Part shown: piece by piece, positions 1 to 11,257 of the stretch
Layout: every line of letters begins with the position of its first letter
How positions within the stretch are numbered: the first letter of the stretch is position 1
Assembly (NCBI GenBank): GCA_003254925.1
Contig: QANZ01007348.1
Coordinates: forward strand, 448,208 to 512,207
Length of the DNA: 64,000 nucleotides
From: Chamaecrista fasciculata
Lineage: Eukaryota; Streptophyta; Magnoliopsida; Fabales; Fabaceae
Reading direction: 5' to 3'
Made by a program: the position numbers and the translations under genes
Notes under the pieces: model-generated
What the model saw: the letters and a program-made list of their open reading frames with translations, nothing else
What the model was told of the DNA's origin: nothing
Databases searched by the model: none

Positions 1-117
1 AAGTGTTGCCATATTTAGAGTTTATGGAGTTTTTAGAGGGAGGATGCATTGAATTTGGAGAAGGGGCAATATAATAGTGTTAGAGTGGTTGTTTATTATA
101 GGAAGATAATATATTTT
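1..117. other. Left flank, no gene seen
   Basis: Short AT-rich flank. No coding signal is visible. The last 9 bases (109-117, ATATATTTT) form the left copy of the target-site duplication of the adjoining Pack-MULE. Confidence 0.5.
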
Positions 118-823
118 GGCTTAAGTGCACTTTTGGTCCCATAACTATGACAAAGGTTTCATTTTGGTCCCATAACTTTTTTTGTTGCAATTTTGGTCCC
201 ATAACTTCTCAAAAGGTTCCGTTAGTCCCTTGGTGAATTCCATTCATATTTAGCCGTCAAGTATGACGTGGTATAGTAACTAGGATCATGATGTGGCAAA
301 ATAAGATGAAGTGGACTGAAATAGGATCTATATGCAACATATTAAAACTTATTTATACCCAACCACCATATATACAAAGAGTAGTACTAACAGGGACCAA
401 TCTGGTGGGGAAGAAGAGACTTCAAGCAGAAGGCACCGACGAAATCGATGGGATCCTCAGCCAGAGTCGAACGACCAAAGCGGCGGCGACGGCAAATTGG
501 GAAGCAGAACGAGAAAGAGGAAGTCCCGTTGGACTGACGAGGAAGAGGAAGTACCACTCTTTGTATATATTGTGGTTGGGTATAGATAAGTTTTAATATG
601 TTGCATATAGATCCTATTTCAGTCCATTTCATCTTATTTTGCCACATCATGATCCTAGTCACTATGTCACGGCATATTTAACGGCTAAATATGGATGGAA
701 TTCACCAAGGGACTAACGGTGGAACCTTTTGAGAAGTTATGGGACCAAAATGAAACCTTTGTCATAGTTATGGGACCAAAATTGCAACAAAAAAAGTTAT
801 GGGACCAAAAGTGCACTTAAGCC
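118..823. mobile_element. Pack-MULE with long fold-back TIRs, carrying an SF1/BBP gene fragment
   Basis: A 706-bp element begins GGCTTAAGTGCACTTTTGGT and ends with its reverse complement. The terminal inverted repeats are long, about 270 bp per arm (118 to about 387, and about 550 to 823), and carry shuffled repeats of a TTTTGGTCCCATAAC module. The element is flanked by a perfect 9-bp direct repeat, ATATATTTT, at 109-117 and 824-832. Nine-base duplications and long TIRs are the hallmark of Mutator-like elements. There is no transposase, so it is non-autonomous. The centre (about 388-550) is GC-richer than its surroundings and encodes a recognisable host-gene fragment, listed separately, which makes this a Pack-MULE. 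The 102- and 91-residue open frames reading from the arms are fold-back shadows of each other. Confidence 0.85.
388..550 (+). pseudogene. Captured fragment of splicing factor SF1/BBP (N-terminal ULM region)
   Basis: In the frame that starts at 332 the insert reads through an acidic GGEEE stretch, then RNRWDPQPE, then a Gly/Asp-rich linker, then RKRKSRW followed by TDEEEE. Two Arg-rich motifs each ending in RW a short distance apart are characteristic of the N-terminus of plant branch-point binding protein SF1. There the RKRKSRW-type segment resembles the UHM-ligand motif that binds U2AF65. Only this N-terminal piece is present; the KH domain, zinc knuckles and Pro-rich tail are missing. The surrounding frame (332-589, 85 codons) is open but runs out of TIR sequence at both ends. 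The SF1 assignment comes from memory of the family and was not searched. Any protein product is speculative. Confidence 0.7.
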
Positions 824-1195
824 ATATATTTTTGTAGGTAGGGAGGTTGGTTTTGTTCAAATTTCAACACTTAGTTTCTAAAATAAGGGATGACTGCCAA
901 AAGTGAAGTAGAAGTGTGGAACAACTGTTAATTTATGGGATTGTCATTTTGCTACAATGTAGAGATGCATGCACTTCATTATTCCATCACTATCTTTCAT
1001 AACTTTGATTTTATTAATATTTATGTGCACTCATATTCAAATTCTTCTGCTTCCAAATCTTTTACACTTATTTACACAAAAGAGTGGATGCTCACACTCA
1101 AAAGGGTATGTATGAATTCAATGGATGTTTTAATTTGGATAAATTGTTTAGTTAAAATTTATGTTTATTGTAATGATTATTCACATATTAAAATA
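824..1195. other. AT-rich intergenic spacer
   Basis: Apart from the right 9-bp target duplication of the Pack-MULE at 824-832, I see no gene or repeat. The 87-codon frame at 935-1198 has no recognisable domain and looks like chance. Confidence 0.4.
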
Positions 1196-1520
1196 TAGGC
1201 CAAAATGTACTTTTGCTCTTATAACTTTTGCTCAGATCTCAATTTGGTCTCATAACTTTTTTTGTCTCACTTTTGTTCTCATATCTTTTACTCAAGTTGC
1301 CGATTTGATCTCATATTGCACTTTTAGTCCCACATGAGTCAGATTGCAGAATTAGTCCCATATTTTTTTGGTCAAGTTACACAATTGGTCTCATTTTGGG
1401 GTTAGGTGCAGAACTAATCCCATATTTTTAGGTCAGGTGGAACTAATGGTGGAACTTTTTGCAAAGATATGATACCAATTCTGCAGCCTAACCAAAAGAT
1501 GTAGGACCAAAGTGACACAA
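1196..1520. repeat. Degenerate fold-back/MULE-like repeat with TTGGTCTCAT modules
   Basis: The segment begins TAGGCCAAAATGTACTTTTG and contains several copies of a TTTGGTCTCATA-like module on the left. On the right are inverse forms (ATGATACCAA, AGGACCAAAG). This is the same modular architecture as the elements at 118-823 and 23580-24003, but the arms are decayed and I could not define matching termini or a target duplication. Confidence 0.45.
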
Positions 1521-3370
1521 TGTAATTAGTTAATGACATTATGTATTAATTTTTAAATAAATATTATAAGTAATTTTTTTATATTTTTAAAATTTTGTAT
1601 AAAATTTCTAACTCTCACAAATTCAGTCATTTAACTTAATATAACTTTAAAATAAAAAAAAGCTTGACTTTGTAGATGAAACAAATTTCTTACATATTAG
1701 AAGCTTAAATTTGTTTTTAAAAAAAAAAAGATAAAAAAACCAAATGCACCATAAATTCGTCCATGAAGTTAATAGAGGCAGACTATTTTTTTTTTTTACT
1801 TATCTAGACTAATTAATGAAATTTAATAAATTTATTCTTTTGCCATTGTCTTTATGCACTGTATAGAGGAAAACAATTATTTATTCTTGGAAAAGGAATG
1901 TCTTGCTACGTTTAAGTTTTTCTGTTTTTAGAGGGATCTGTTATAGACAGAAGGGTGAAATTGCCCTTATCTCTACGTAAGAGGCATAGTCAAGTTTTAG
2001 AACTAAAAAAGTTACCATTTTTTAAAAAATGTATGTTTCAGCATCATATAGAAACGAAAGTATTGTCATCTCACCAAAACAACAAAAAACAAAATTAATA
2101 CCAAAAAAAAAATTATTGGTACATGGATAGTTCAAAATCATATGAATAATAACATGACCAAAAATAGTATATATATATATATATATACTATATTATATGT
2201 GTGAGGGGTGTTTTGGTTGGTCAAAATTAATTTCATTTTGAAATATTAAAAGAGAAAAAAATATAGATAATGGGAGAGAGAAAGTAGTAGATGGGATTTA
2301 AGAAAGTGAAAACTTATTATTTGGTCTTTTAATTTTCACACTTCTAACAATTTAGTCATTGAATAATAAAAATATACTATTTAATCACTGAATAACTACA
2401 AATGCCAAATCAAACATTACATACATATTTCCGTGCTCGTTAAGGCACGGAAAGCCTCTAGTGTATATATATATATATATATATTATCAACTTATTATTA
2501 CTTCAGCAAAATACTTTTGTCATCAACATTTTTAGTAGAACACATCCTTGCTGAATTATCTTTTATCCTAAAATCTATTATTGATCTTATTCCATTCACA
2601 TAACTATATATGCTAATGACACTGACTTACATAAAACAATGATGAGATTTAAAATATGACTGCAGAAAAAGTCAAGCCATAATATTATGATTTTCTTTGA
2701 AGGCAAGGATATCAATCCTTCTAGTAGAAAGTCATTTTCAATTTTTCATTAAGGATTGTCATACATTGACCAACTAATAAGCATAAATAGACAGTTAAAA
2801 TGTTAAATGCCAATAAATACTATTTACACCCAAAAAAAAAAAAAAACTTAAATGTTCTCCAAAATCTGCTTTCTGCAGGATCAAACATGTTGTCTTCCAG
2901 CATATCAAAACTTATCAGGCAAACAAATTAACCATAAAAATACAAATTCAAATAGATAAATGTTAACAGTGTATTTGAAAAATGTTTATACACAGACACC
3001 ACTCATTTCCATTCCTTCTATTTTACCTTAGAAAAGCATATTAAGAGAAACCAAGCTGGGAAATGATAAATATCCTTTTTATGATACAACAAAATCCACA
3101 CAAACAGGTACAAAATCAATACAACACAATGGGTGTAATAATCTGTAAGAACAATTTGGTGATCTAAATAATTTGTAATCTACAAGCTAACTCTATCAGT
3201 TAAATTTAAGAGAAAAAATTACTAATACAGAAACACCTCATTGATGGTGATGCCTAGTTTTAGTCATATAAATGACAACAAACAACCATATAAATGTCTC
3301 TGTGGTGGTATACATCAAAGCATTTCAAAAAGGATAGAATCTACCTTCATCAATTGCTTTGAGGTCGGCC
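1521..3370. other. AT-rich spacer and 3' flank of the methyltransferase gene
   Basis: AT-rich DNA with poly(A)/poly(T) runs and two (TA)n tracts (2168-2188, 2463-2483). A Helitron-like terminus ends at 2461 and is listed separately. The right part, near 3370, should contain the 3' UTR of the minus-strand methyltransferase, but no poly(A) site could be fixed. Confidence 0.4.
2431..2461 (+). mobile_element. Helitron-like 3' terminus (hairpin plus CTAG)
   Basis: A 6-bp stem, CCGTGC...GCACGG, with an 8-nt loop is followed after 7 nt (AAAGCCT) by CTAG and then T. Helitrons end in a short GC-rich hairpin a few bases before CTRR and insert next to T, which this matches. The 5' TC terminus was not found, so only the 3' end is called. 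The body would lie to the left, within about 1500-2430. Confidence 0.5.
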
Positions 3371-6300
3371 CTATAAAATGTCGGCCGTCAACTGGTAGGT
3401 TGGTTGATTGTCTATCTCTGTGTCATCCATCTTTCTACAAACATATATGTAGTGAGAATCTGGATCTTCCAAAACCCAATCGGATGGAAGTAATCCCTTT
3501 TCATCAAGAGGAATCGGGTCCAAAGATGATTTCCTCGACGAACTACAACTTTCAGGCTTTTGAAATCCTGGCCTAGCTGCAAGAGTTCAGCAAAAGAGAA
3601 GAATGCTAAATAAGAACTCTTTACACAGGCGTATGCTATTAAATTGTCTGACAGGTAGATATTTTAAGCATCTCAAGACCACAAATATGGCTTTTTCCAA
3701 AAAAAAAAAAACATTAATGCCAAATAGCAATCACCCAAGGAACTGAACTTTAGTTTTGTCCTACAATATGTATTTTCATTAAGTAACAAGTTAATCACCC
3801 TGCATTCATTAATAATTGAAAGCTCCAACTTTTTATTATATCCTCCATTTAGAGGATACATAGCCTAAACTCTTTTGTAAATATCAATTTTTTGTATGGT
3901 TCTGTATGTGAAAATATTAAGCTCTAATTTGTTCTCATGCAATAAAATACTCTACATATCATGACTCACCACCACTACAAGTTAGAACCTCACTAGTGTT
4001 TGTAAATTTAACTCAATGCTTAACACGAAATTTATTTTTTAAAAAAAAACTCAAATAAAAAGGCATTAAATTGTAAGGAACTTTCTTTCTTGCACAGATA
4101 TCTTTCTTTTTCACTTTGCCTCAAATTAAATAAGATGTGTGCATCCCAACAAAGAAAATTAAAGAAAAATCTTCAGACAATGTTCTTGCAAACATTATGC
4201 AGCGAAAGAACAAAGATAAGTTCAACTGCATAATTGTTAGAGAAACATGAATTTGTAAGGATGAATTGTGCTAGGCATTATTCGCCTATATTTCCAAGCG
4301 AAAGAAGCCACATATTTAATCAAGAAGCAATCTTAAGAAGAAAAGAAAAACAAAAACAAAAAACTCAAAAGCTAGACCCCCTAACTCAACCGAGAAAATT
4401 TGATGCAGATCATGCTAAAACATCTTACTTTCTGACAACTAAATAATTTATGAAATGGGGAGAAGTAAAAGATATTTCCCCAAACCCCAGTTAAATGAAA
4501 AGGTCAAAACTTACCAATATTATACAATGTAATTTTCCAATTGTATATGGGTCTCCTCAGATGAGACATCCTTACAGTTGGATCACCGTATGTTATCTGT
4601 AAATGGAAATTAAATCATAAAAATGTGTCCACTAAACTTTTAGAATACATGACAAGAAAGGATTTAAAATCTTTATGAAGTTTGCTATTAGATTCTCCAA
4701 CAAAAAAGAAAATATGTAATTTTATTTCAAAAGACCCAATATTGTACAGGGCTAGAGAATCTGATAGAAAACACATAAAAACTGCACCTAAGTTTGTCTG
4801 AGAACAAATTGATAAAGATAAAGTTTTTTTTTTTTCCAGAAATAAGATTACCAACATGTAAGCCCCTCCTGGTTTTAGAAGTCTACACAGAAGTTAATAA
4901 AATAGTGAGAATTCCAATATGAAAAACTATCAAATAATTTTGCTGAATCCTAATAAATTAATCTCATTATAGTCTACAACCTACACACTTCTGCAAGCAT
5001 CTGAGCAGCACTAATTGGAGCATCAGTACCACACTAAAGACAATAAAAGCAAACGCGATGATTAGAGGACAATGATAATGCGCTGAATTTATTATTGGAA
5101 TAATTTATAAAGCACATACCATCAGTGAATCAAGAGTTCCTAGATCAAGCATCAACAGAGAACAAAGGCAAATGTAAAAGGAAAGAGTAAAGTATTATCA
5201 GTATATATTATACATCATAAATTTTAAATATTCTAAAAAAATTGATAATGTATGAATTTTTCAATTGAAGGAGTAAGTAACAAATACCTTTGTCAATTAT
5301 ACCATCAAATGAATCATCCGGAAAGAAGCTCATATCCCTGACATCCATTTGCATGTCTATTGAGATTCATTAAGGAAACTTACATGAGGATTTCAGCTTT
5401 TGTTCTGACAAAACATGAAAGGTTATAGAAATAATAATGTAATATCTTTTATATGATACATTTTAGCTGAGGGATGTACTCATATTTTCTTCTCATCATG
5501 TCAATGGCGACTGCTGAAATATCAATATTTGTGATATCCTCATAACCATCTTTGACCATGTCCTCTGACATGACTGTAAAACACAACGGAATTCTCCCTA
5601 TAAGCTTCTCTATAAGATATACTCATATACAAACTAAACAGAAAATAAGTCTCATTCAAATAAAATAGCAGATGCAGATATATTGCTAATTATACTGAGC
5701 ATTCCTTAAAACAAAGCTCTTTTCTAGGATCTGGTAAGTAATCCAGTTTGAAGAAAGATAAATTTCACAAAACAGTTAATCAAATTAAAGATTTTTTACA
5801 AGTGAATGCAGGGTTTGATTCTGTCCATACATTGTCATGTCTAAACAAGTACATATTTTACCAAAGGAAAAAAAAAACAAGTACATATTACCAATTCTAA
5901 GATATGGTGTTAAAATAAAAGGTAATAACTAATAAGTATGGCTTAATAAGTAGATAACACAAGTGGAATAAGTAATAGATATATAAGCCTGGCAGGTAAG
6001 TTAGAAGAATTCGGGTACAATTAGGGATTGATTTAAAAATTTGAGTCACAACACTAAGTTGCCACTTCCTACAATCATCTCCAATTGACTGATTTATTAA
6101 AAATTCCTCAGTAATATAAAATCTCACTCTTCCTGGAGTTTAAACAGACAACCAAGCACTAACTGCAGTACACTAAGGCTACCTATTTGTGATATGTAAT
6201 ACGGCTCAAATCTGTTGAACTACTTGTCTGGTCCGTTATTCATTAAATATTGGATCTTTATATGCATTGCAGCTAAATTTTATGAGCAAAAACAATGGGC

Positions 6301-8172
6301 ACTGAATCCTAAATCCTTAGATGTATATCAAAAAATATAAAACAGGACAACAGGGGATAAACAAGAATGCAGTGGCAGTTACTCAACTAATTCTGGAAGG
6401 AAGGATAGGAATCACGGAGAGCAAGCAGAGGATGCAAATGCAAATGGGATTCTGTTAGAATCTGTTTTGGGAAATAAAGGAGGAGACAAGGCAAAGGAAC
6501 ATTTCGAAGGCCTAGCATTTCCCTTTGATTGTGTCTGCCATTGATTGACTTAGCAACCGGGTTTTCTTCTTCTGGTTGCTCCATTGACAGCCCTTACATA
6601 TAGAACCGTACAAAGTTTCTTGGTTGGGTATGAAAAATAATAGTTTTACATCTCACGCTGAGGTCCGCACAAAATAATAATTAATACACACATGCAAAAG
6701 TTTTAGAGCAATTAGACAAAGTTATGGAATTCAATTAAGGTATAAGAACTCATTCCAGTTGTTTAGCTCCAGCTAATTACACTTTACAAATGTTTAACCA
6801 ATTTTCACGCATCCATTTGAACTGTATGATGAGTTCCATCTCCATTCTAGGCCATTGCATGTTTTAGGAACAATGAACATCCTTGACAATTGCAATGAGT
6901 AAATTTATTAAGGATGTGAGGTGCCTGTAGCCTTTACTTGCAGGTCAAGCACTATTTTCAATATTTTTATGTATTTTTCATTTTTTCAACAAACAAGAAA
7001 GGGATAGAGTCAGATGTTTCTTTCTCTCTCTACCTAGTTTCAGGAATCCATGATAACATATAGACTGCGTTTTAAAACTTAATTAGGGTACTTAGACCTA
7101 ATTTTCTTTTCCTGAAAGCAATGAAGATTTGTAGAAGGTATAATCAAACAGAATCGAATGGTCGAAATTCTCTAAATAATCATCAAATTATTTCGAAAGT
7201 GCATAGACTGTGTTCTCTCGAATCCCTCAAGAAAGAATATTCACCGCCAGAAGAACACTACTGTCTTTTAATCCTACCCCACAAAAAATGTTTCCTTTTT
7301 ATTTTTTGTCTTTTTTGTAATACAAAGGAATCAAGCACAAAATAGAAAGGAAAAGCAAAGAAAGAAATATGCCTAACTCACACACACAGAAAAAGTTTCT
7401 TTTTTTCTTTCTTCTTCTGTTCCAGACATGACAGATCCCATGCATTAAAACAGTAACCAGATATACTTTCACATATTGGCCTCAAATCAGACACAGTAAA
7501 TTCATACATACAGTATAGGAAGAAGAACCAAATCAGAACAGCCCTGAATCTAGAAAGTGGGGGATAAGCTTCAAATTTGCATACTCATACGACCTAACTA
7601 CAAAACTAAATTAGCCAATATTCATAAAAATATAGATTCTCCAAGAGAAAGAGAGAAAACCCTAAACTTCCAATCGAAAGTTAAAGCAGAAAAGAACATC
7701 CCAGATTCTCCTCTCTTTTTTTCCCTCCCCAAATCTCAAAAAAAGCCAAACAGAGTATCTGATTAGCTAAAACCCCACACCAGGACAACACAACATAAAC
7801 TAATCGAGAAACCAAAAGGGTTTCCATTAAAAAGCAGATTCGATTCTTTTCCTTTTCCTTTTCCTTCCCCCCAAATTCTCAGCAACCAAACAGTGTGACA
7901 CAGGCAGCAAGAAGAGCAAACTAAAACCCCATAATCCCATATCATTCATAGGCCAATCTCTAAGGTCGAAGCGAGTTTGGAAATTTACCAGCATTGCCAC
8001 AACCAACCATGAGGATGGTAGAAGCGGGAGGGATATATTTGCGAACAAAAGGCCTAAGAGCAGAGTAACGTTGGTACCAATCGAAGGAGCCTCCCTCTTG
8101 CAAATAGCGAGCGTCCCAATAGAGAGCGTCGCCATAATTATAGGTGTTGCAGCTCGATACGTCCCTAAACAT
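3371..8172 (-). CDS. Class I SAM-dependent methyltransferase, METTL13/EEF1AKMT4-like, 8 coding exons
   Basis: Coding exons in transcript order are 8172-7989, 5573-5460, 5356-5288, 5139-5120 (20-nt micro-exon), 5033-4981, 4882-4852, 4596-4515 and 3576-3371. All junctions are GT..AG, the sum is 759 nt, and the frame is open for 252 residues. Motif I (VGCGNA, residues 56-61) and the following acidic strand end (NIDIS, 77-81) form the S-adenosylmethionine pocket. DKGTLDSL (121-128) and LLKPGG (148-153) are typical post-motif strands of the METTL13/EEF1AKMT4 family. About 250 residues matches the single-domain plant members. Family knowledge suggests a cytosolic protein-lysine methyltransferase, possibly acting on eEF1A, but the substrate here is inferred. 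No break is seen. The first intron (5574-7988) is about 2.4 kb. Confidence 0.88.
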
Positions 8173-8520
8173 ATTTTCCGGCGAAGAAGAAGAATAGGAG
8201 GAGGATTTGACCGAATTTTGGGTGTAAATCTGAGTGGGTTATGGTGGTGGGGGCTACTGGGTATGAGGGTATGGTGGTGAAGGAAGGAAAAAAGGGGTAG
8301 TTGTTTGTTGTTTGTCGTTGTAGCGAAAGCTGAGTGGGGTTTTTGGGTATGTGGTGTGTGTATAGTGTATAGTGTATGATGATGAGGTGGACTAAGGAAA
8401 GCAAAGGAAAGAAATTGAAGAGGGGAGCGAGCGAAATAGACAATAGAGGAGTGGACATACCTTTGCGTAAAGTTTGGACTTTTGGCCTTTTGGGAATTTA
8501 GGAGAGGAAGTGGGTGTGTT
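8173..8520 (-). other. Probable 5' UTR of the methyltransferase gene
   Basis: Lies between the start codon (8172) and a TATA-like sequence about 375 bp upstream. On the transcribed strand it is rich in pyrimidines and CAC repeats, as plant leaders often are. A 233-codon frame (8528-7827) runs through this leader and overlaps exon 1 in another frame. It is low-complexity Pro/Ser/His and is not called as a gene. Confidence 0.45.
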
Positions 8521-8544
8521 TTTCTCATGTCGTCTCCACAGGAT

Positions 8545-8555
8545 GTTATATATTC
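8545..8555 (-). promoter_or_regulatory. Candidate TATA box of the methyltransferase gene
   Basis: On the minus strand the sequence reads GAATATATAAC. This would place transcription start near 8515-8525, giving a leader of about 350 nt. It is the best TATA match close upstream of the first exon. Confidence 0.45.
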
Positions 8556-8599
8556 GACCCTGCTATGATGATAATAGTTAAGATTTTAGATGTGAGAGT

Positions 8600-9365
8600 T
8601 TGAATTTTTTTTAATTAACGGGAGCATAGCTTAAAAACTCGGATCGGTTATTGACCCAGATAAGGTTTCGAGTGGATGGGTCACCAGTTTAATCGTTGGG
8701 TCACTAAAAACTCGGTTGATCCGGTTAAATAAGAAAAATAATATATATATTCATATACATTAATCAAACAAATCTCTTATACACATACCAAGTCATAAGA
8801 AATCAAATTTAAACATGAAATTGATTATAAATCGTCATCTTTTGTTAAAGAAAAAAATAAAAATTCATAAATTTAAATAAGTATTCACACTTTCACAGAT
8901 GATCAAAAACAAATTAGTATTTATAAATTCACACAATAAAAGTTAAAGAATACAAGAAAAAACAAATTGAATTGCGATAAAAGTAAATTGCAATATATAA
9001 AGGCTCTTTAATTTAAAGACTCTAAAGTTTGTTATTCATCAACTTCTATCGAGCATATCATTATAAAATTATTTGATTCAATTGATTTGATTGACTACCC
9101 TTAGCATATATTTTAATTATAATTAGAATAATAATAATAAAAAAAAGACCTAGGCCAAGTTACGCTTGAGTTTTAGTTTTTTTTTTTCAGTTCGGGTCAA
9201 ATGGACAAGCGGGTTGATGGAACAAACCCGAATCGATGGGTTGGCCCGAAAATATTAAGTCAAATGCAATCTGGTCCAATTAACGTGACTGCCTGAATTG
9301 GTCCCTGGTTCATCGGTTTTTGGGTCGACCCGTGCGATTAGGGTTGAGTTTTTCGTATTATGCGT
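8600..9365. repeat. Degenerate MITE-like repeat rich in GGGTC/GGTTGA words
   Basis: The left part (8635-8730) and right part (9185-9350) carry GGGTCR, CGGTT and GACCCG words characteristic of a common plant TIR-MITE with a 'CGGTTMTTGACCC' edge. AT-rich filler lies between. AAAACTCGG-like and AAAACTCAACCC-like edges face each other. Similar sequence recurs at 20797-21297. Exact ends and a target duplication were not resolved. Confidence 0.4.
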
Positions 9366-10179
9366 GAGAGTTTTTTTTTTAATGTGATATATAATTATTT
9401 TTATAAATTTTGAGAAAATTGAGAGACATTTTCTAACTATGGTAGAATATTAGTGTTTACCACAATGTAAATTTCTTTTATAAAAAAAATGACATATTAC
9501 TATATATTAAAATTTGGATACTTTCCTATAAGGTGAAGGTTTGAATCTTTTAATCCAAATCATCCCCACCTTAGTGAAGTTTTTAGGCTTATTTGGATTG
9601 AGGTGAGGTGAAGTGAGTTTTGAAAAAATAGTTTTTAGAAAAATAAATTGATTTTAAGTATTTTTTTTTTGAAATATTTGAAGTTATAGTATTTTTTTAA
9701 TCCAATTCCTCAAGTATAATAATTAAAAATGTATCAGTAAAAGTATTTTTTTTTTTACATTTTACATTAATGTTTAATTTTGTCTTCAATATTTTTTTAT
9801 TGTCAATTTTATAAGTTAACTAATTTTTTTAATAAATTAATGATAGATTTTATCGTATTTTTCAATCTAAATTATGATTTAAGGTTCTCTTTTTATTATT
9901 AATTTTATATTACAAATTATTATCAAATATAATCTATTGATAATATGTAATTGAAGTTAGAACAAATAATACAATCAATTAAAATATATCATTTTTGGGA
10001 CAATATCAAGAGTAAACAAGCAGTAAGAGCAAAATTGAAAATTAATATGTAAAATTTGAAGATAAAAAGGATACTTTTATCATATATATTTTTATTAAGT
10101 AACAAAATAAGTTTTTTACAAAAACAAATTGAGAAAATACATTATTATATACGATTTCCATTTGGATTTGGAAGATTGA
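9366..10179. other. AT-rich spacer
   Basis: Very AT-rich, with long T and A runs. A GAAGGTTTGAAT B-box-like word near 9535 may be a SINE relic. No coding frame was recognised. Confidence 0.35.
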
Positions 10180-11257
10180 GGGTGCGTTTGGATACTCTGT
10201 TATCCTCCTTTTATCCTTCTTTATTTCTCAATACTCCTTTACTACCAGAGCTACAGTTACAAATGTTGTTTGTTTTACCTTTATCTCCCCCTCCTTTATT
10301 TTCCTCCTTTATCATTCCTTTATCTCTCCTTTATCTCTCTTTTATCTTCTAAAATTACTAACATATCCCTACTCAACTACCTATAATTACCTACTTTTTA
10401 CTATAAAATAATAAAATATTCAAAGGGCATATTTGTAAATTGCATATAAAAATATTTTTTTNNNNNNNNNNNNNNNNNNNNNNNNNNNNNNNNNNNNNNN
10501 NNNNNNNNNNNNNNNNNNNNNNNNNNNNNNNNNNNNNNNNNNNNNNNNNNNNNNNNNNNNNNNNNNNNNNNNNNNNNNNNNNNNNNNNNNNNNNNNNNNN
10601 NNNNNNNNNNNNNNNNNNNNNNNNNNNNNNNNNNNNNNNNNNNNNNNNNNNNNNNNNNNNNNNNNNNNNNNNNNNNNNNNNNNNNNNNNNNNNNNNNNNN
10701 NNNNNNNNNNNNNNNNNNNNNNNNNNNNNNNNNNNNNNNNNNNNNNNNGGTAATATTTTTTGTAGTATCAAAATTTTAAAATAAAATTAAAAGACAGTAA
10801 ACAGGAAAAATATATAATCTAGTCCCTAAAAGTTTACAATTCAGTACTCAAAAATTACATTTTGGTCCCACATTCACACCTCCATCCTCCTTTACCTTAC
10901 CACTCCAAAAATCTTCTTTATTAACTTCCTCCTTTAGCACAAATTTCGAGGCAATCATTACTCATACCACTTTACTAACACCAAAACAAACAAAAAAACA
11001 ACACTCATTTATCCTCCTTTATTTTTACCATTTTTACCCCTATACAAATTTAAAATACCAATACTATTATTTCAACCCACCACAATCATTACATACCCTT
11101 TAAAATAATTTCACATCATAATTCCTCCTTTATCTCTCATTTTTTCAAACACAATTTACTAAAAACCTCCTTTATAACACAAATCCTTTACCTCTCCTTT
11201 ATTATCTCCTCCATTCCTTTATCCTCCTTTAACTTAACTTTTAATCCAAACGCACCC
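10180..11257. mobile_element. Non-autonomous TIR element (PIF/Harbinger-like), interrupted by a gap
   Basis: A perfect 14-bp terminal inverted repeat, GGGTGCGTTTGGAT, bounds a 1078-bp segment flanked by a 3-bp direct repeat TGA (10177-10179 and 11258-11260). G-rich TIRs with a GTTTGG core and 3-bp duplications fit PIF/Harbinger/Tourist-type MITEs, although the usual duplication is TWA. Both halves contain many CCTCCTTTATC-like words, and these are direct rather than inverted. No transposase is visible. 287 bases (10462-10748) are unsequenced, so internal content is incomplete. Confidence 0.6.
10462..10748. other. Assembly gap (287 N)
   Basis: Run of N inside the TIR element. Open frames spanning it are artefacts. 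Confidence 0.99.

Noticed and set aside
3241..3576. 111-codon plus-strand ORF
   Set aside because: Exact antisense shadow of the last methyltransferase exon (3576-3371).
7827..8528. 233-codon minus-strand ORF over the methyltransferase leader and first exon
   Set aside because: Low-complexity Pro/Ser/His/Thr composition. It overlaps the well-supported exon 1 in another frame and crosses its splice donor; it has no domain.
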